Of a DNA stretch of 64,000 bases, positions 50,909-57,303 are shown in pieces. The notes under the pieces are model-generated. The model made no database searches, was not told the DNA's origin, and worked only from the letters and a program-made list of their open reading frames with translations. How positions within the stretch are numbered: the stretch's first letter is position 1; each line of letters begins with the position of its first letter. The DNA comes from a virus: positions 1 through 64,000 of IMG/VR virus record IMGVR_UViG_3300042898_000852; one strand, written 5' to 3'. Made by a program: the position numbers and the translations under genes.

Positions 50909-52009
50909 TTATTTTAACATCTTTAATAGTTGAGTGCAACTAAAAAAGTTTTCTTTCAGTATATCTACTTGTTTATTTAGGCTAGGCAAGAATTTTTCGT
51001 AATTATTCATGTATTGAATAATCTTATTACAAATATCAGGTCTGTGTGCCTCGTATGCACTATAGCTTTCAGTCCATTCGCTAGGATATTTAAATGTATC
51101 TAATGCCATTTCGCTGTAGCTTAGTCTATCGGGAACCATAGGAATCGCATCTACAATAGCACCTTCATACCAACTGATGCCAAGCGTTTCTTGTAGGTTA
51201 GCACTGAATATCAGTTTAGCTTCTCCTAACAAATTGTGATATTCATTTTTGGTCAACTGTTGATCTTGACAAACAACAAATTCATATTGCGGCAACTGAT
51301 GTTTTAGATCACGGAAAATTTCTACCTGCTTCTCAGGAGCAATTCGATGTGGGAACAAGATAAGATCACGCTTGGGCATACCTTTGTACATTGCTAATGT
51401 ATCCTGCATATACTCCATGGGCCAACCTGTGCGTACAAACTTAGGATACTCGCCTGCAAGTATTTCTTTAAGTTCTTCTTCGTACCAAGGATTTTCTACA
51501 GAATGCCCATTGTTCAACAGTTCTCTATTAAACATTTCTATATGAAAGTCAGTGGCAAAGTAGTTGTGATCAAAGGCTGAAAAGAATGATTTCTCTGCAT
51601 TACGCACCCAAGGCTTATTACCAACAAGTCTGCCTAGAAAGTCTTGAGGATCATAACTGCCAGCATGCCACAAGCCATGTGTAACAACTGGAATGCCCAG
51701 CAGTTCACTCATGTACTTGAGATTGATGATGCCAGGGTGCCAAGCATCAGTAAATAAGAAGTGATCATTGGCGCGAATGCTTCCGTCGCAAAATAACCGA
51801 CCCATCTGCTCAACTTGACTAGCCTTGTAGATATTAGTGCCGCCAAAGTTGAGAAATGCCCCAGGAGTGGTAGCACTAGGAATATCCGTAGGACCTGATA
51901 TAATGTTGACATTGTGTCCTGCCTTTCGTAGGAGGGTAGGTACATGAGTCTTCCATTGACCAGTGTACCTTGTCTCGACTGCTTCTAGATCAACGAGAAA
52001 AACTGTCAT
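50909..52009 (-). CDS. GT-B fold glycosyltransferase-like protein
   Basis: 366 residues from ATG 52009; upstream codons are a frame-shadow of the neighbouring gene. It begins TVFLVDLEAVETRYTGQWKT, HVPTLLRKAGHNVNIISGP, an N-terminal Rossmann-like pattern. The C-terminal half shows GT4-family features: LFPHRIAPEKQVEIFRDLKH (R..pEKq), FVVCQDQQLT and LIFSANLQETLGISWYEGAI with the E-x7-E-like nucleotide-sugar site. It would transfer a sugar from a nucleotide sugar to an unknown acceptor; DNA, virion proteins or host polysaccharide are possible. It lies between FolE and the QueD-like gene. Confidence 0.7.
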   Translation of the reverse strand: MTVFLVDLEAVETRYTGQWKTHVPTLLRKAGHNVNIISGPTDIPSATTPGAFLNFGGTNIYKASQVEQMGRLFCDGSIRANDHFLFTDAWHPGIINLKYMSELLGIPVVTHGLWHAGSYDPQDFLGRLVGNKPWVRNAEKSFFSAFDHNYFATDFHIEMFNRELLNNGHSVENPWYEEELKEILAGEYPKFVRTGWPMEYMQDTLAMYKGMPKRDLILFPHRIAPEKQVEIFRDLKHQLPQYEFVVCQDQQLTKNEYHNLLGEAKLIFSANLQETLGISWYEGAIVDAIPMVPDRLSYSEMALDTFKYPSEWTESYSAYEAHRPDICNKIIQYMNNYEKFLPSLNKQVDILKENFFSCTQLLKMLK

Positions 52010-52265
52010 TGCGCTGACGGAAGTTATTGTTTCCGCTACGATTGTACTCGCCGCGATTGTTAGTGTACTCACCACGTGGACGACGTGGGCGTGTGCTGTA
52101 GTAATAATTATTCCAAATCTGACTATCTCTATTGTAGAGATTAGCCTCGTTAAAATCACACAGTTCAAAGCGACAGAAGTCTTTAAACTTTTCCAGATCA
52201 TCAAAGATTTTAACAATGTCTGGACGATCTTCGAAATACGAAACGTTTTTATAATTCTTAGCCAT
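51990..52265 (-). CDS. Conserved small protein with Arg/Asn-rich tail
   Basis: 91 residues. The N-terminal 50 residues are ordered and acidic (DIVKIFDDLEKFKDFCRFEL, CDFNEANLYNRDSQIW), and the C-terminal 40 are disordered and rich in Arg, Asn and Gly (RPRRPRGEYTNNRGEYNRSG). The tail suggests RNA or DNA binding. The 'DLE.FKDFCRFELCDFN.A.LY' block looks conserved in marine T4-like phages. It ends 20 bases inside the glycosyltransferase gene. Confidence 0.62.
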   Translation of the reverse strand: MAKNYKNVSYFEDRPDIVKIFDDLEKFKDFCRFELCDFNEANLYNRDSQIWNNYYYSTRPRRPRGEYTNNRGEYNRSGNNNFRQRNDSFSR

Positions 52266-52279
52266 TTTAGCTTTTCCTA

Positions 52280-52669
52280 TTAATACTTAATAAATGAACC
52301 ATTTTCTCCGTCTTCGGAGACCTCAATCCAAACCTCACGGTTGGGATACTTTTTGGAGATAGCGTCATATAAATCACCTGACATCATCTCACAACTCTTG
52401 TAGTCTAACGCTAGTATACTATCTTTATAAAGATTTAGCAACCATCGTTTGAACTGAATAAACTCAATATCGCGATCATCGTGTGTTACACCTATCCAAA
52501 CTTTAAAGTGGAAGATATGGCGATGCGGATAGCCTAGAAAACTTACATCATACTCGTCACCTGTAGCAAGATTAGCGTCTGTAAGTGCGGCTGGATATTT
52601 GTGCATACCTTCTTTGTTAAAGGTAACCCAAATCATTTTGTTTGGTCGAATGTCTTGTTTAATAATCAT
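52280..52669 (-). CDS. QueD-like / 6-pyruvoyltetrahydropterin synthase-family protein
   Basis: 129 residues, the usual size of QueD. Landmarks align in order with the PTPS fold: VTFNKEGMHKYP (zinc ligand H23, like F.F.AAHR), YPHRHIFHFKVWI (H49, H51, like LHGHSF.V), DRDIEFIQFKRWL (like V.DF..lK), YKSCEMMSGDLYDAI (like PTsE.la..i) and IEVSEDGENGSFIKY (like v.v.Et...). The catalytic Cys that normally sits a few residues before HxH is not there. The expected product would be 6-carboxytetrahydropterin, the substrate of QueE. Moderately sure; the ATG overlaps the upstream stop by ATGA. Confidence 0.55.
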   Translation of the reverse strand: MIIKQDIRPNKMIWVTFNKEGMHKYPAALTDANLATGDEYDVSFLGYPHRHIFHFKVWIGVTHDDRDIEFIQFKRWLLNLYKDSILALDYKSCEMMSGDLYDAISKKYPNREVWIEVSEDGENGSFIKY

Positions 52670-52893
52670 ACTGATAACAATCCTTTGGCAAATGTTTGAA
52701 TTTCTTCTTTAGTCATATGGAAGTTATAGGTGCTGGTAAAATCTACTTGACCGTTGTCATTGAGGCATTCTTGAATAACATCAAGAGATAAGCAACCTTT
52801 AGGACTTACTGCTTCCCATGATTCTACACGCACTCTAAATGCAGAATCTTCTTTAACTGTAAACTTTTTTACTTTTAAACTTTCGTGTTTCAT
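52666..52893 (-). CDS. Small hypothetical protein
   Basis: 75 residues, a beta-rich head (KVKKFTVKEDSAFRVRVESW) followed by LSLDVIQECLNDNGQVDFTS and a helical FHMTKEEIQTFAKGLLSV tail. No domain recognised. Overlaps both neighbours as ATGA, so it is translated together with the QueD-like gene. Confidence 0.58.
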   Translation of the reverse strand: MKHESLKVKKFTVKEDSAFRVRVESWEAVSPKGCLSLDVIQECLNDNGQVDFTSTYNFHMTKEEIQTFAKGLLSV

Positions 52894-53252
52894 CTCAAAC
52901 TCTCCATAGTGATAATTTTTGCTAGCTCTTCACCTAGGTCTTTATCGTCTGTGACCACGTGCAGACTGTGTCTATGATCGTCCTTTTGACGATCATACTT
53001 GGTTGTTTCAATAATAGTTCCACCACCAGCACTGTAAACATTTAATCTAAACCCTTGTGACTGAATGTTTGGCCCTTCACTGTCAACGCTGATAACATTT
53101 CCACTGTAATCGGCACTATCATCCATTATCCAGTTTCGAATTCTTTGTTTAAATGTTAGTTTCATAGGTTTATTTGTCATGTATGATCTGGTCATTGATT
53201 TCTGCAATCGATTAACGGACTTAGCAGTCGAGGCATACGGGTTTGTTGCCAT
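52890..53252 (-). CDS. Conserved phage hypothetical protein
   Basis: 120 residues. The first 30 are basic, with several Met codons (22-30), so the true start may be the internal MTNKP or MKLTF; the rest, KLTFKQRIRNWIMDDSADYS, VISVDSEGPNIQSQGFRLNV, GGTIIETTKYDRQKDDHRHS and DKDLGEELAKIITMESLR, forms one beta-rich domain with a helical end. From memory this block is widespread in cyanophage-type genomes. Function unknown. Overlaps its neighbours by one and four bases. Confidence 0.6.
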   Translation of the reverse strand: MATNPYASTAKSVNRLQKSMTRSYMTNKPMKLTFKQRIRNWIMDDSADYSGNVISVDSEGPNIQSQGFRLNVYSAGGGTIIETTKYDRQKDDHRHSLHVVTDDKDLGEELAKIITMESLR

Positions 53253-53785
53253 TATTTGATAATCTCATCTTTGCCATATTGATCCCAACTAGTAAACTTA
53301 TTTCTATCTAGTAGGTCATGGAGGTTATGGCACCACACTCCGGGATTAGTTGCTTTAAAATCTTTGTCGTCTATCTTTATTGTAGCATTATATCCCAGCT
53401 GTTGTAAATAGGGCAGTTTAACCGAAATCTGTGGAATGAACTGACGCTTCTCAACCAGACCGCTTTCAAGAAGTCCTTCTACTTGTGCTAGATCTAGATC
53501 TAGTGTACACCAAAATTCATCATCGGCATCTAGACAAACATAGATCATATTTTCCCAAAGACGCCATTGATCTGCATCGTTGAATTTTAGATTAGGAAAA
53601 CTTTGATTAGCACCAAAGTAGATGTGAGTACATCTATGGTTGCGAGCAAGTTCCATGATCATATACTCGTCGTGTACACCTGTTACAAACAAAGTTTTCA
53701 TTCCGTAAGCAGGAGTCTTTTCGATCTCGATTCCTGTAAAGAATGTGATGCTGTCTGCAACACCTGATTCGTAATTTCTTTTCAT
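53252..53785 (-). CDS. Conserved phage hypothetical protein
   Basis: 177 residues. It starts KRNYESGVADSITFFTGIEI, with EIEKTPAYGMKTLFVTGVHD next and CTHIYFGANQSFPNLKF near residue 55, then DADDEFWCTLDLDLAQVEGL. The 'KTlFVtGv' strand followed by 'i...a....CtHiyfGANqSFp' resembles a Rossmann-like half; a conserved WCHNLHDLL segment is near the end. From memory it travels in phages with deazaguanine genes, but I cannot assign a reaction. Confidence 0.6.
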   Translation of the reverse strand: MKRNYESGVADSITFFTGIEIEKTPAYGMKTLFVTGVHDEYMIMELARNHRCTHIYFGANQSFPNLKFNDADQWRLWENMIYVCLDADDEFWCTLDLDLAQVEGLLESGLVEKRQFIPQISVKLPYLQQLGYNATIKIDDKDFKATNPGVWCHNLHDLLDRNKFTSWDQYGKDEIIK

Positions 53786-54198
53786 TCTGCAAACCTTTCT
53801 TTCATACGTTGTTGACGTTCTGCTTCGTGATGATCACAGAGAGTCTTAATCCACCCACCTTGTCTACTTTTACCAGGAGCACCACATTCTTCACAACTGG
53901 CATCGGCCCACGTTTCCGCCATACGAACCATTCCATTGATATTTTCGTCACCACCATCGTAGTAGAAACGTAGTCCGCCAAACTTCTCTTTAATCTGTGC
54001 TACTGTTACCTGCGGCACTACTTCAGACTGTTTGTTCTTCCAATCAATATGATGCTGAATATTACTGCACAACTTTTCTAGAATTGGCCACCAACCTTCA
54101 CCACATGCAAATCCACCATACTTACCACTAAACATCTTTGGAAATCGTTCTTCCATGTGTTTGGCAAAAGCGTCATATTTTTCAAATTCGTCACTCAT
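53782..54198 (-). CDS. Putative zinc-binding phage protein
   Basis: 138 residues from ATG 54198, which overlaps the previous stop as TAATG. A zinc-finger-like C-terminus is visible: SCEECGAPGKSRQGGWIKTL followed by CDHHEAERQQ (Cys-x2-Cys, then Cys and His). The middle IKEKFGGLRFYYDGGDENIN is typical of a small protein family found in many phages and prophages, with no assigned function. The N-terminus GFACGEGWWPILEKLCSNIQ is helical. Confidence 0.65.
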   Translation of the reverse strand: MSDEFEKYDAFAKHMEERFPKMFSGKYGGFACGEGWWPILEKLCSNIQHHIDWKNKQSEVVPQVTVAQIKEKFGGLRFYYDGGDENINGMVRMAETWADASCEECGAPGKSRQGGWIKTLCDHHEAERQQRMKERFAE

Positions 54199-54386
54199 TA
54201 CCAAGTACTCACGTCAGTGTTATCAACTTTAATATCCTTGCCCAGCAATTCAAAATGAACTGTTGTGGTAGGCCCAATACCACTAGAGTGTTCCTCAACA
54301 ATTTCAAATTGAGGAACCTCCGGAAAACGATTGGCAATATCTGTCAATGTTTTAATTTGAGTCTGTGTTAATATATATTTTTTCAT
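54198..54386 (-). CDS. Small hypothetical protein
   Basis: 62 residues: a helix (ILTQTQIKTLTDIANRFPEV) followed by beta strands (FEIVEEHSSGIGPTTTVHFE, LLGKDIKVDNTDVSTW). No known domain. Its ATG overlaps the upstream stop (ATGA) and its stop overlaps the downstream start (TAATG), so it belongs to the coupled run below the DpdA-like gene. Confidence 0.58.
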   Translation of the reverse strand: MKKYILTQTQIKTLTDIANRFPEVPQFEIVEEHSSGIGPTTTVHFELLGKDIKVDNTDVSTW

Positions 54387-54592
54387 CGCTCGTCATCAAA
54401 GTCAACAGTTTCGTGATCGTGTTCCCATTGCTTACGTCTTAGTATAGCAAGTTCGTCTCTTAAAAGCAACCTCTGTTTCTTCAATTCTTGCATTTTCATA
54501 TCTTCAAACAGTCCATTCTTTTCTAGTGTATCGATTTTTTGGTCCAACACTCTATGAGATTCCTCTAAATGTTTAATTCTGTTTTCGTACAT
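54383..54592 (-). CDS. DUF465/YdcH-like coiled-coil protein
   Basis: 69 residues, one long helical hairpin: NRIKHLEESHRVLDQKIDTL then QELKKQRLLLRDELAILRRK. The 'h.le..H..ld..I..le......d...i..LKk.rL.lkDEla.lrr' pattern is that of the YdcH/DUF465 family. It ends with the acidic HETVDFDDER. Role unknown, possibly a small regulatory or assembly coiled coil. It follows the DpdA-like gene by nine bases with an AAGGAG ribosome-binding site. Confidence 0.65.
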   Translation of the reverse strand: MYENRIKHLEESHRVLDQKIDTLEKNGLFEDMKMQELKKQRLLLRDELAILRRKQWEHDHETVDFDDER

Positions 54593-54601
54593 AGTTACTC
54601 C

Positions 54602-56137
54602 TTATTCAGCTACAAGTTTATCCAATTCACCATCTTCACGATCGTCGTTCCATGAGTCTTTATCTTCGCTGCCTTCTTCGTAGAACAGGTCATTAGAGAT
54701 ATTTGTAACACCACCACGTAGGCGTGAGCCTTCCAAATTCTGCATAAAGCCTCTGGTCTCTGCATCAGCAATCATTTCAAATGCAGATTCTTTGTTAGGA
54801 CAATTAAACAGTTCTTCAACAAAGCGATCAAAGTACAAGATGTTGCGTGGAACCCAATCACTGTACTCATCACTCATATCACGATCTTTGTTTTTCTTCC
54901 ACATTCTCCAGTCAGGTCGAATCTTAGCTTGTTCAATATCTGCCAAGTTGTTAGCACGTTGTACAGCAACAATGTGTTGATAGACATTATGTCCCATCAT
55001 TAGTGCATAACCGAAGCTATCCCACGATGTTTTGCCTTCTTTACCGATCTTGTTTAACATTCCTGGCTTGTAATGACACACATCTGAAACATTAAGTCTA
55101 CGTCCAATTTCGCTTTCGAACGGAAACGGAATGTCTGGACGTGATGCAAGTGCTTTGTTATCTGGGGCCTTGTCCATAATAACACTCCAACGCTTGGCTG
55201 TATGCTGACTGTTAGTATAGACCAGTCCGTGTGCAGTTGCAATAAACGGTGATGCACAGTCAAAGCTGATGGTAAAGTTAGGATTGACGTGTTTACGGAT
55301 CTGACGTTGAATACTGGTCAAGTAGCATGACCAATCTAACTGTGCAGTACCCAAGAAGTGCATCCAATCCTTGCCTTCTAACATACCGTCGAAGCGCATA
55401 GTGATCAATCGGCGAAGAGTAATATGCATCTTGCACATGTTAGCACCGCCCATCGCCCAACCTTCGGCGGCTTTATCGCCCCAGACAGTCTTGTCACTGA
55501 ACTCTTTAACGCCTTCATACCATGCTTCAGCAGTATCCCAGTTACTGCCCTGTAGAACGTTTAAGAACTTAGTAGCACCTAAACGATTTTCTAAGAAGTA
55601 CTTGTTGTTGTGACGAGTTTTTTCTAGACAGTCTTCAAAAGACTTCAATCCAGTCTTTGGGGAGTGAATATGATCGCAGGCCCAAGTCGGAACGTCAAGC
55701 ATCATTGACCAGTCAGCAGTTAATTCAAGCCAGTTAAGAATATCATCTCGAGTTTTGTTAGCTGCTTTACCTTCAAAGTCTAGCCAATCAAACTTAAGAA
55801 TACCTTTACCAATCTGATAACCGCCAGAGTCACCCAAGATCATTGTCTTGCTACGATCACGTTGTTGAATCATTGAATCATGATCCATTGTTTTAGTAAG
55901 ATCTAATTGTGCGTGACCTGCTGAATACAAACCATACTTGTAATAAAAGTATCCTTGCTCCGGGTTTAAAAAGTTCATACCTTCAATGCCACGATCAAAT
56001 CCTTTAGGAATACGATCTTTAGGTACGAACTCTTCCTTACGTTGTTTTGCAATGTAAGTGCTGTAGAAACTACTGATTGCAGGCAAATAGACTGCGTAGT
56101 CTTTCTGTAGGGGTGTTAAATCAACTGGTTGTTTCAT
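54602..56137 (-). CDS. dpdA: TGT-superfamily DNA-guanine transglycosylase candidate (DpdA-like)
   Basis: Tentatively an enzyme that exchanges guanine in DNA for a 7-deazaguanine base. The 511-residue protein shows the TGT motif series in order: MILGDSGGYQIGKG (DSGGYQ 103-108, base-binding Asp), MMLDVPTW (D148), LNVLQGSNW (QG 196-197), GWAMGGANM (GG 230-231), MHFLGTAQLDW and TISFDCASPF (D293, matching the TGT nucleophile). The zinc-binding C-x-C-x2-C/H site of tRNA enzymes is not visible, as in DpdA proteins. The acidic tail (470-511) is an extension. FolE, QueE and a QueD-like gene in the same block supply the substrate. Confidence 0.68.
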   Translation of the reverse strand: MKQPVDLTPLQKDYAVYLPAISSFYSTYIAKQRKEEFVPKDRIPKGFDRGIEGMNFLNPEQGYFYYKYGLYSAGHAQLDLTKTMDHDSMIQQRDRSKTMILGDSGGYQIGKGILKFDWLDFEGKAANKTRDDILNWLELTADWSMMLDVPTWACDHIHSPKTGLKSFEDCLEKTRHNNKYFLENRLGATKFLNVLQGSNWDTAEAWYEGVKEFSDKTVWGDKAAEGWAMGGANMCKMHITLRRLITMRFDGMLEGKDWMHFLGTAQLDWSCYLTSIQRQIRKHVNPNFTISFDCASPFIATAHGLVYTNSQHTAKRWSVIMDKAPDNKALASRPDIPFPFESEIGRRLNVSDVCHYKPGMLNKIGKEGKTSWDSFGYALMMGHNVYQHIVAVQRANNLADIEQAKIRPDWRMWKKNKDRDMSDEYSDWVPRNILYFDRFVEELFNCPNKESAFEMIADAETRGFMQNLEGSRLRGGVTNISNDLFYEEGSEDKDSWNDDREDGELDKLVAE

Positions 56138-56504
56138 GTTCTCTCGCTAATTTTGCTGTAATGTCTAATTGACGTTTTGCCTGTTCTACGTTTTCTAATG
56201 CTATTTTAACAGCCTTGTTTTCATTTGCCAAGCTCTTCCACATCATTTCTTCGTTACGTTTCTCACGGGCCCAATCTAATAAAGATTCTGCTTCACCATT
56301 TAGACCTACACTGGCATAATACATATTCAGTATAACCCAATTAGATCCGTCAAACACTTCCATATTTTGATTAGAAGTGTTATAACGCATATTGCCAACA
56401 CCTTGTGCTCCGTTATAGCCTCCGCTATAGCCGTTCACATGGGTACTGGTATTACTGCCAGTGACTTGAACATAACGACTCGAAGAAGTAATGTTCTTAA
56501 TCAT
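56121..56504 (-). CDS. Conserved phage hypothetical protein with fibre-like N-terminus
   Basis: 127 residues. The N-terminal half is Ser/Gly/Asn-rich and ends in a fibre-type sequence MRYNTSNQNMEVFDGSNWVI, as seen at the foot of phage tail-fibre domains ('G.mRyN....l.v.dG..W'). The C-terminal half is helical (AESLLDWAREKRNEEMMWKS, KAVKIALENVEQAKRQLDIT). It may be a minor virion protein; its transcription with replication genes is then odd. It overlaps the DpdA-like gene by 17 bases. Confidence 0.58.
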   Translation of the reverse strand: MIKNITSSSRYVQVTGSNTSTHVNGYSGGYNGAQGVGNMRYNTSNQNMEVFDGSNWVILNMYYASVGLNGEAESLLDWAREKRNEEMMWKSLANENKAVKIALENVEQAKRQLDITAKLAREHETTS

Positions 56505-56506
56505 AT

Positions 56507-57244
56507 TTAGGCCGCCTGTGCTGGAATGATATATTTGTAAGTAGCAAGTCCGCTGTCCAAAGTAATCTGAATAGCACCTTCATTGCTCAAGGACATCTTT
56601 GTGTTGTTGACATCTGCAATCTTGAGAATACTCAAGATTGGTAGCACTGGCCAAGTCCAACCACGATCTAATTTACCAGTAATGCCCATGGCAAATATAA
56701 ACTCTCCGCCGTGTGTTGAAGCATCGCCAAAGATAAATTTCAATTTATCACCATCAGTCTTTGCCAAGAATGTTGGATGTTCGTTGTTAGCACCTGCTTG
56801 AAAGTTGAAACGTTGCACAGCACTAACTGTGGGTTCAACCTCCACGTCCCACTTAACACCTCGAAACTTAACTGTTTTCATTTTTTCATTAATGATCTCA
56901 GTATTCATAAAACGATAATCGTTTTTAAAATCGCCATCTTTGTTTTCAAAGTGTAGACCAGTTGGAATTGTTTCGCCATTGCGATCTGCGGTAGTGATAC
57001 TAATCTTGGCATTTTCTTTGTACTCAGCACCGTCTAACAAATATTTTAATTTGTTTAGTTGCGGCATACCAAATACACCCATCATATCTGGATACGGTGC
57101 ATTAGTTTCAGCTTCCATAATCACTGAACGGTCCTCAGCCATTGAATTGATCACGGTTTTATTTTGATCGCCGGTGACTTTAACTGTGGTTAAAAAGCCT
57201 AGGTTCTGTGTGTGCGATACGATATCTTGTAAAATGTCTTTCAT
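56507..57244 (-). CDS. Sliding-clamp-like protein (putative gp45 analogue)
   Basis: 245 residues. The plan recalls a T4-type processivity clamp: a first beta-alpha domain (LGFLTTVKVTGDQNKTVINS, then GVFGMPQLNKLKYLLDG), a linking segment, and a second domain ending ALATYKYIIP-like (DSGLATYKYIIPAQAA). The location next to gp43 and its own early-type promoter agree. Overall identity with T4 gp45 (228 residues) is not visible by eye, so another role cannot be excluded. If real, it would tether gp43 to DNA and, with gp55, activate late promoters. Confidence 0.42.
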   Translation of the reverse strand: MKDILQDIVSHTQNLGFLTTVKVTGDQNKTVINSMAEDRSVIMEAETNAPYPDMMGVFGMPQLNKLKYLLDGAEYKENAKISITTADRNGETIPTGLHFENKDGDFKNDYRFMNTEIINEKMKTVKFRGVKWDVEVEPTVSAVQRFNFQAGANNEHPTFLAKTDGDKLKFIFGDASTHGGEFIFAMGITGKLDRGWTWPVLPILSILKIADVNNTKMSLSNEGAIQITLDSGLATYKYIIPAQAA

Positions 57245-57267
57245 TGAAAGTTCTCCTGTATATTAAG

Positions 57268-57296
57268 ATTATATTTAGATCTAGAGTAAAAAGCAA
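57268..57296 (-). promoter_or_regulatory. Sigma70-like promoter for the clamp-like gene
   Basis: On the minus strand TTGCTT (57291-57296) is followed after exactly 17 bases by a perfect TATAAT (57268-57273), 23 bases before the ATG at 57244, with AGGAG between. It lies in the 59-base gap after gp43. Confidence 0.62.
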
Positions 57297-57303
57297 CCGC
57301 AAT

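Noticed and set aside
52010-52216. A 69-residue N-terminal extension of the GT-B glycosyltransferase
   Set aside because: It is antiparallel in reading phase to the well-ordered 91-residue gene at 51990-52265, has low-quality composition, and the protein-like start TVFLVDLEAVETRY begins at 52009.
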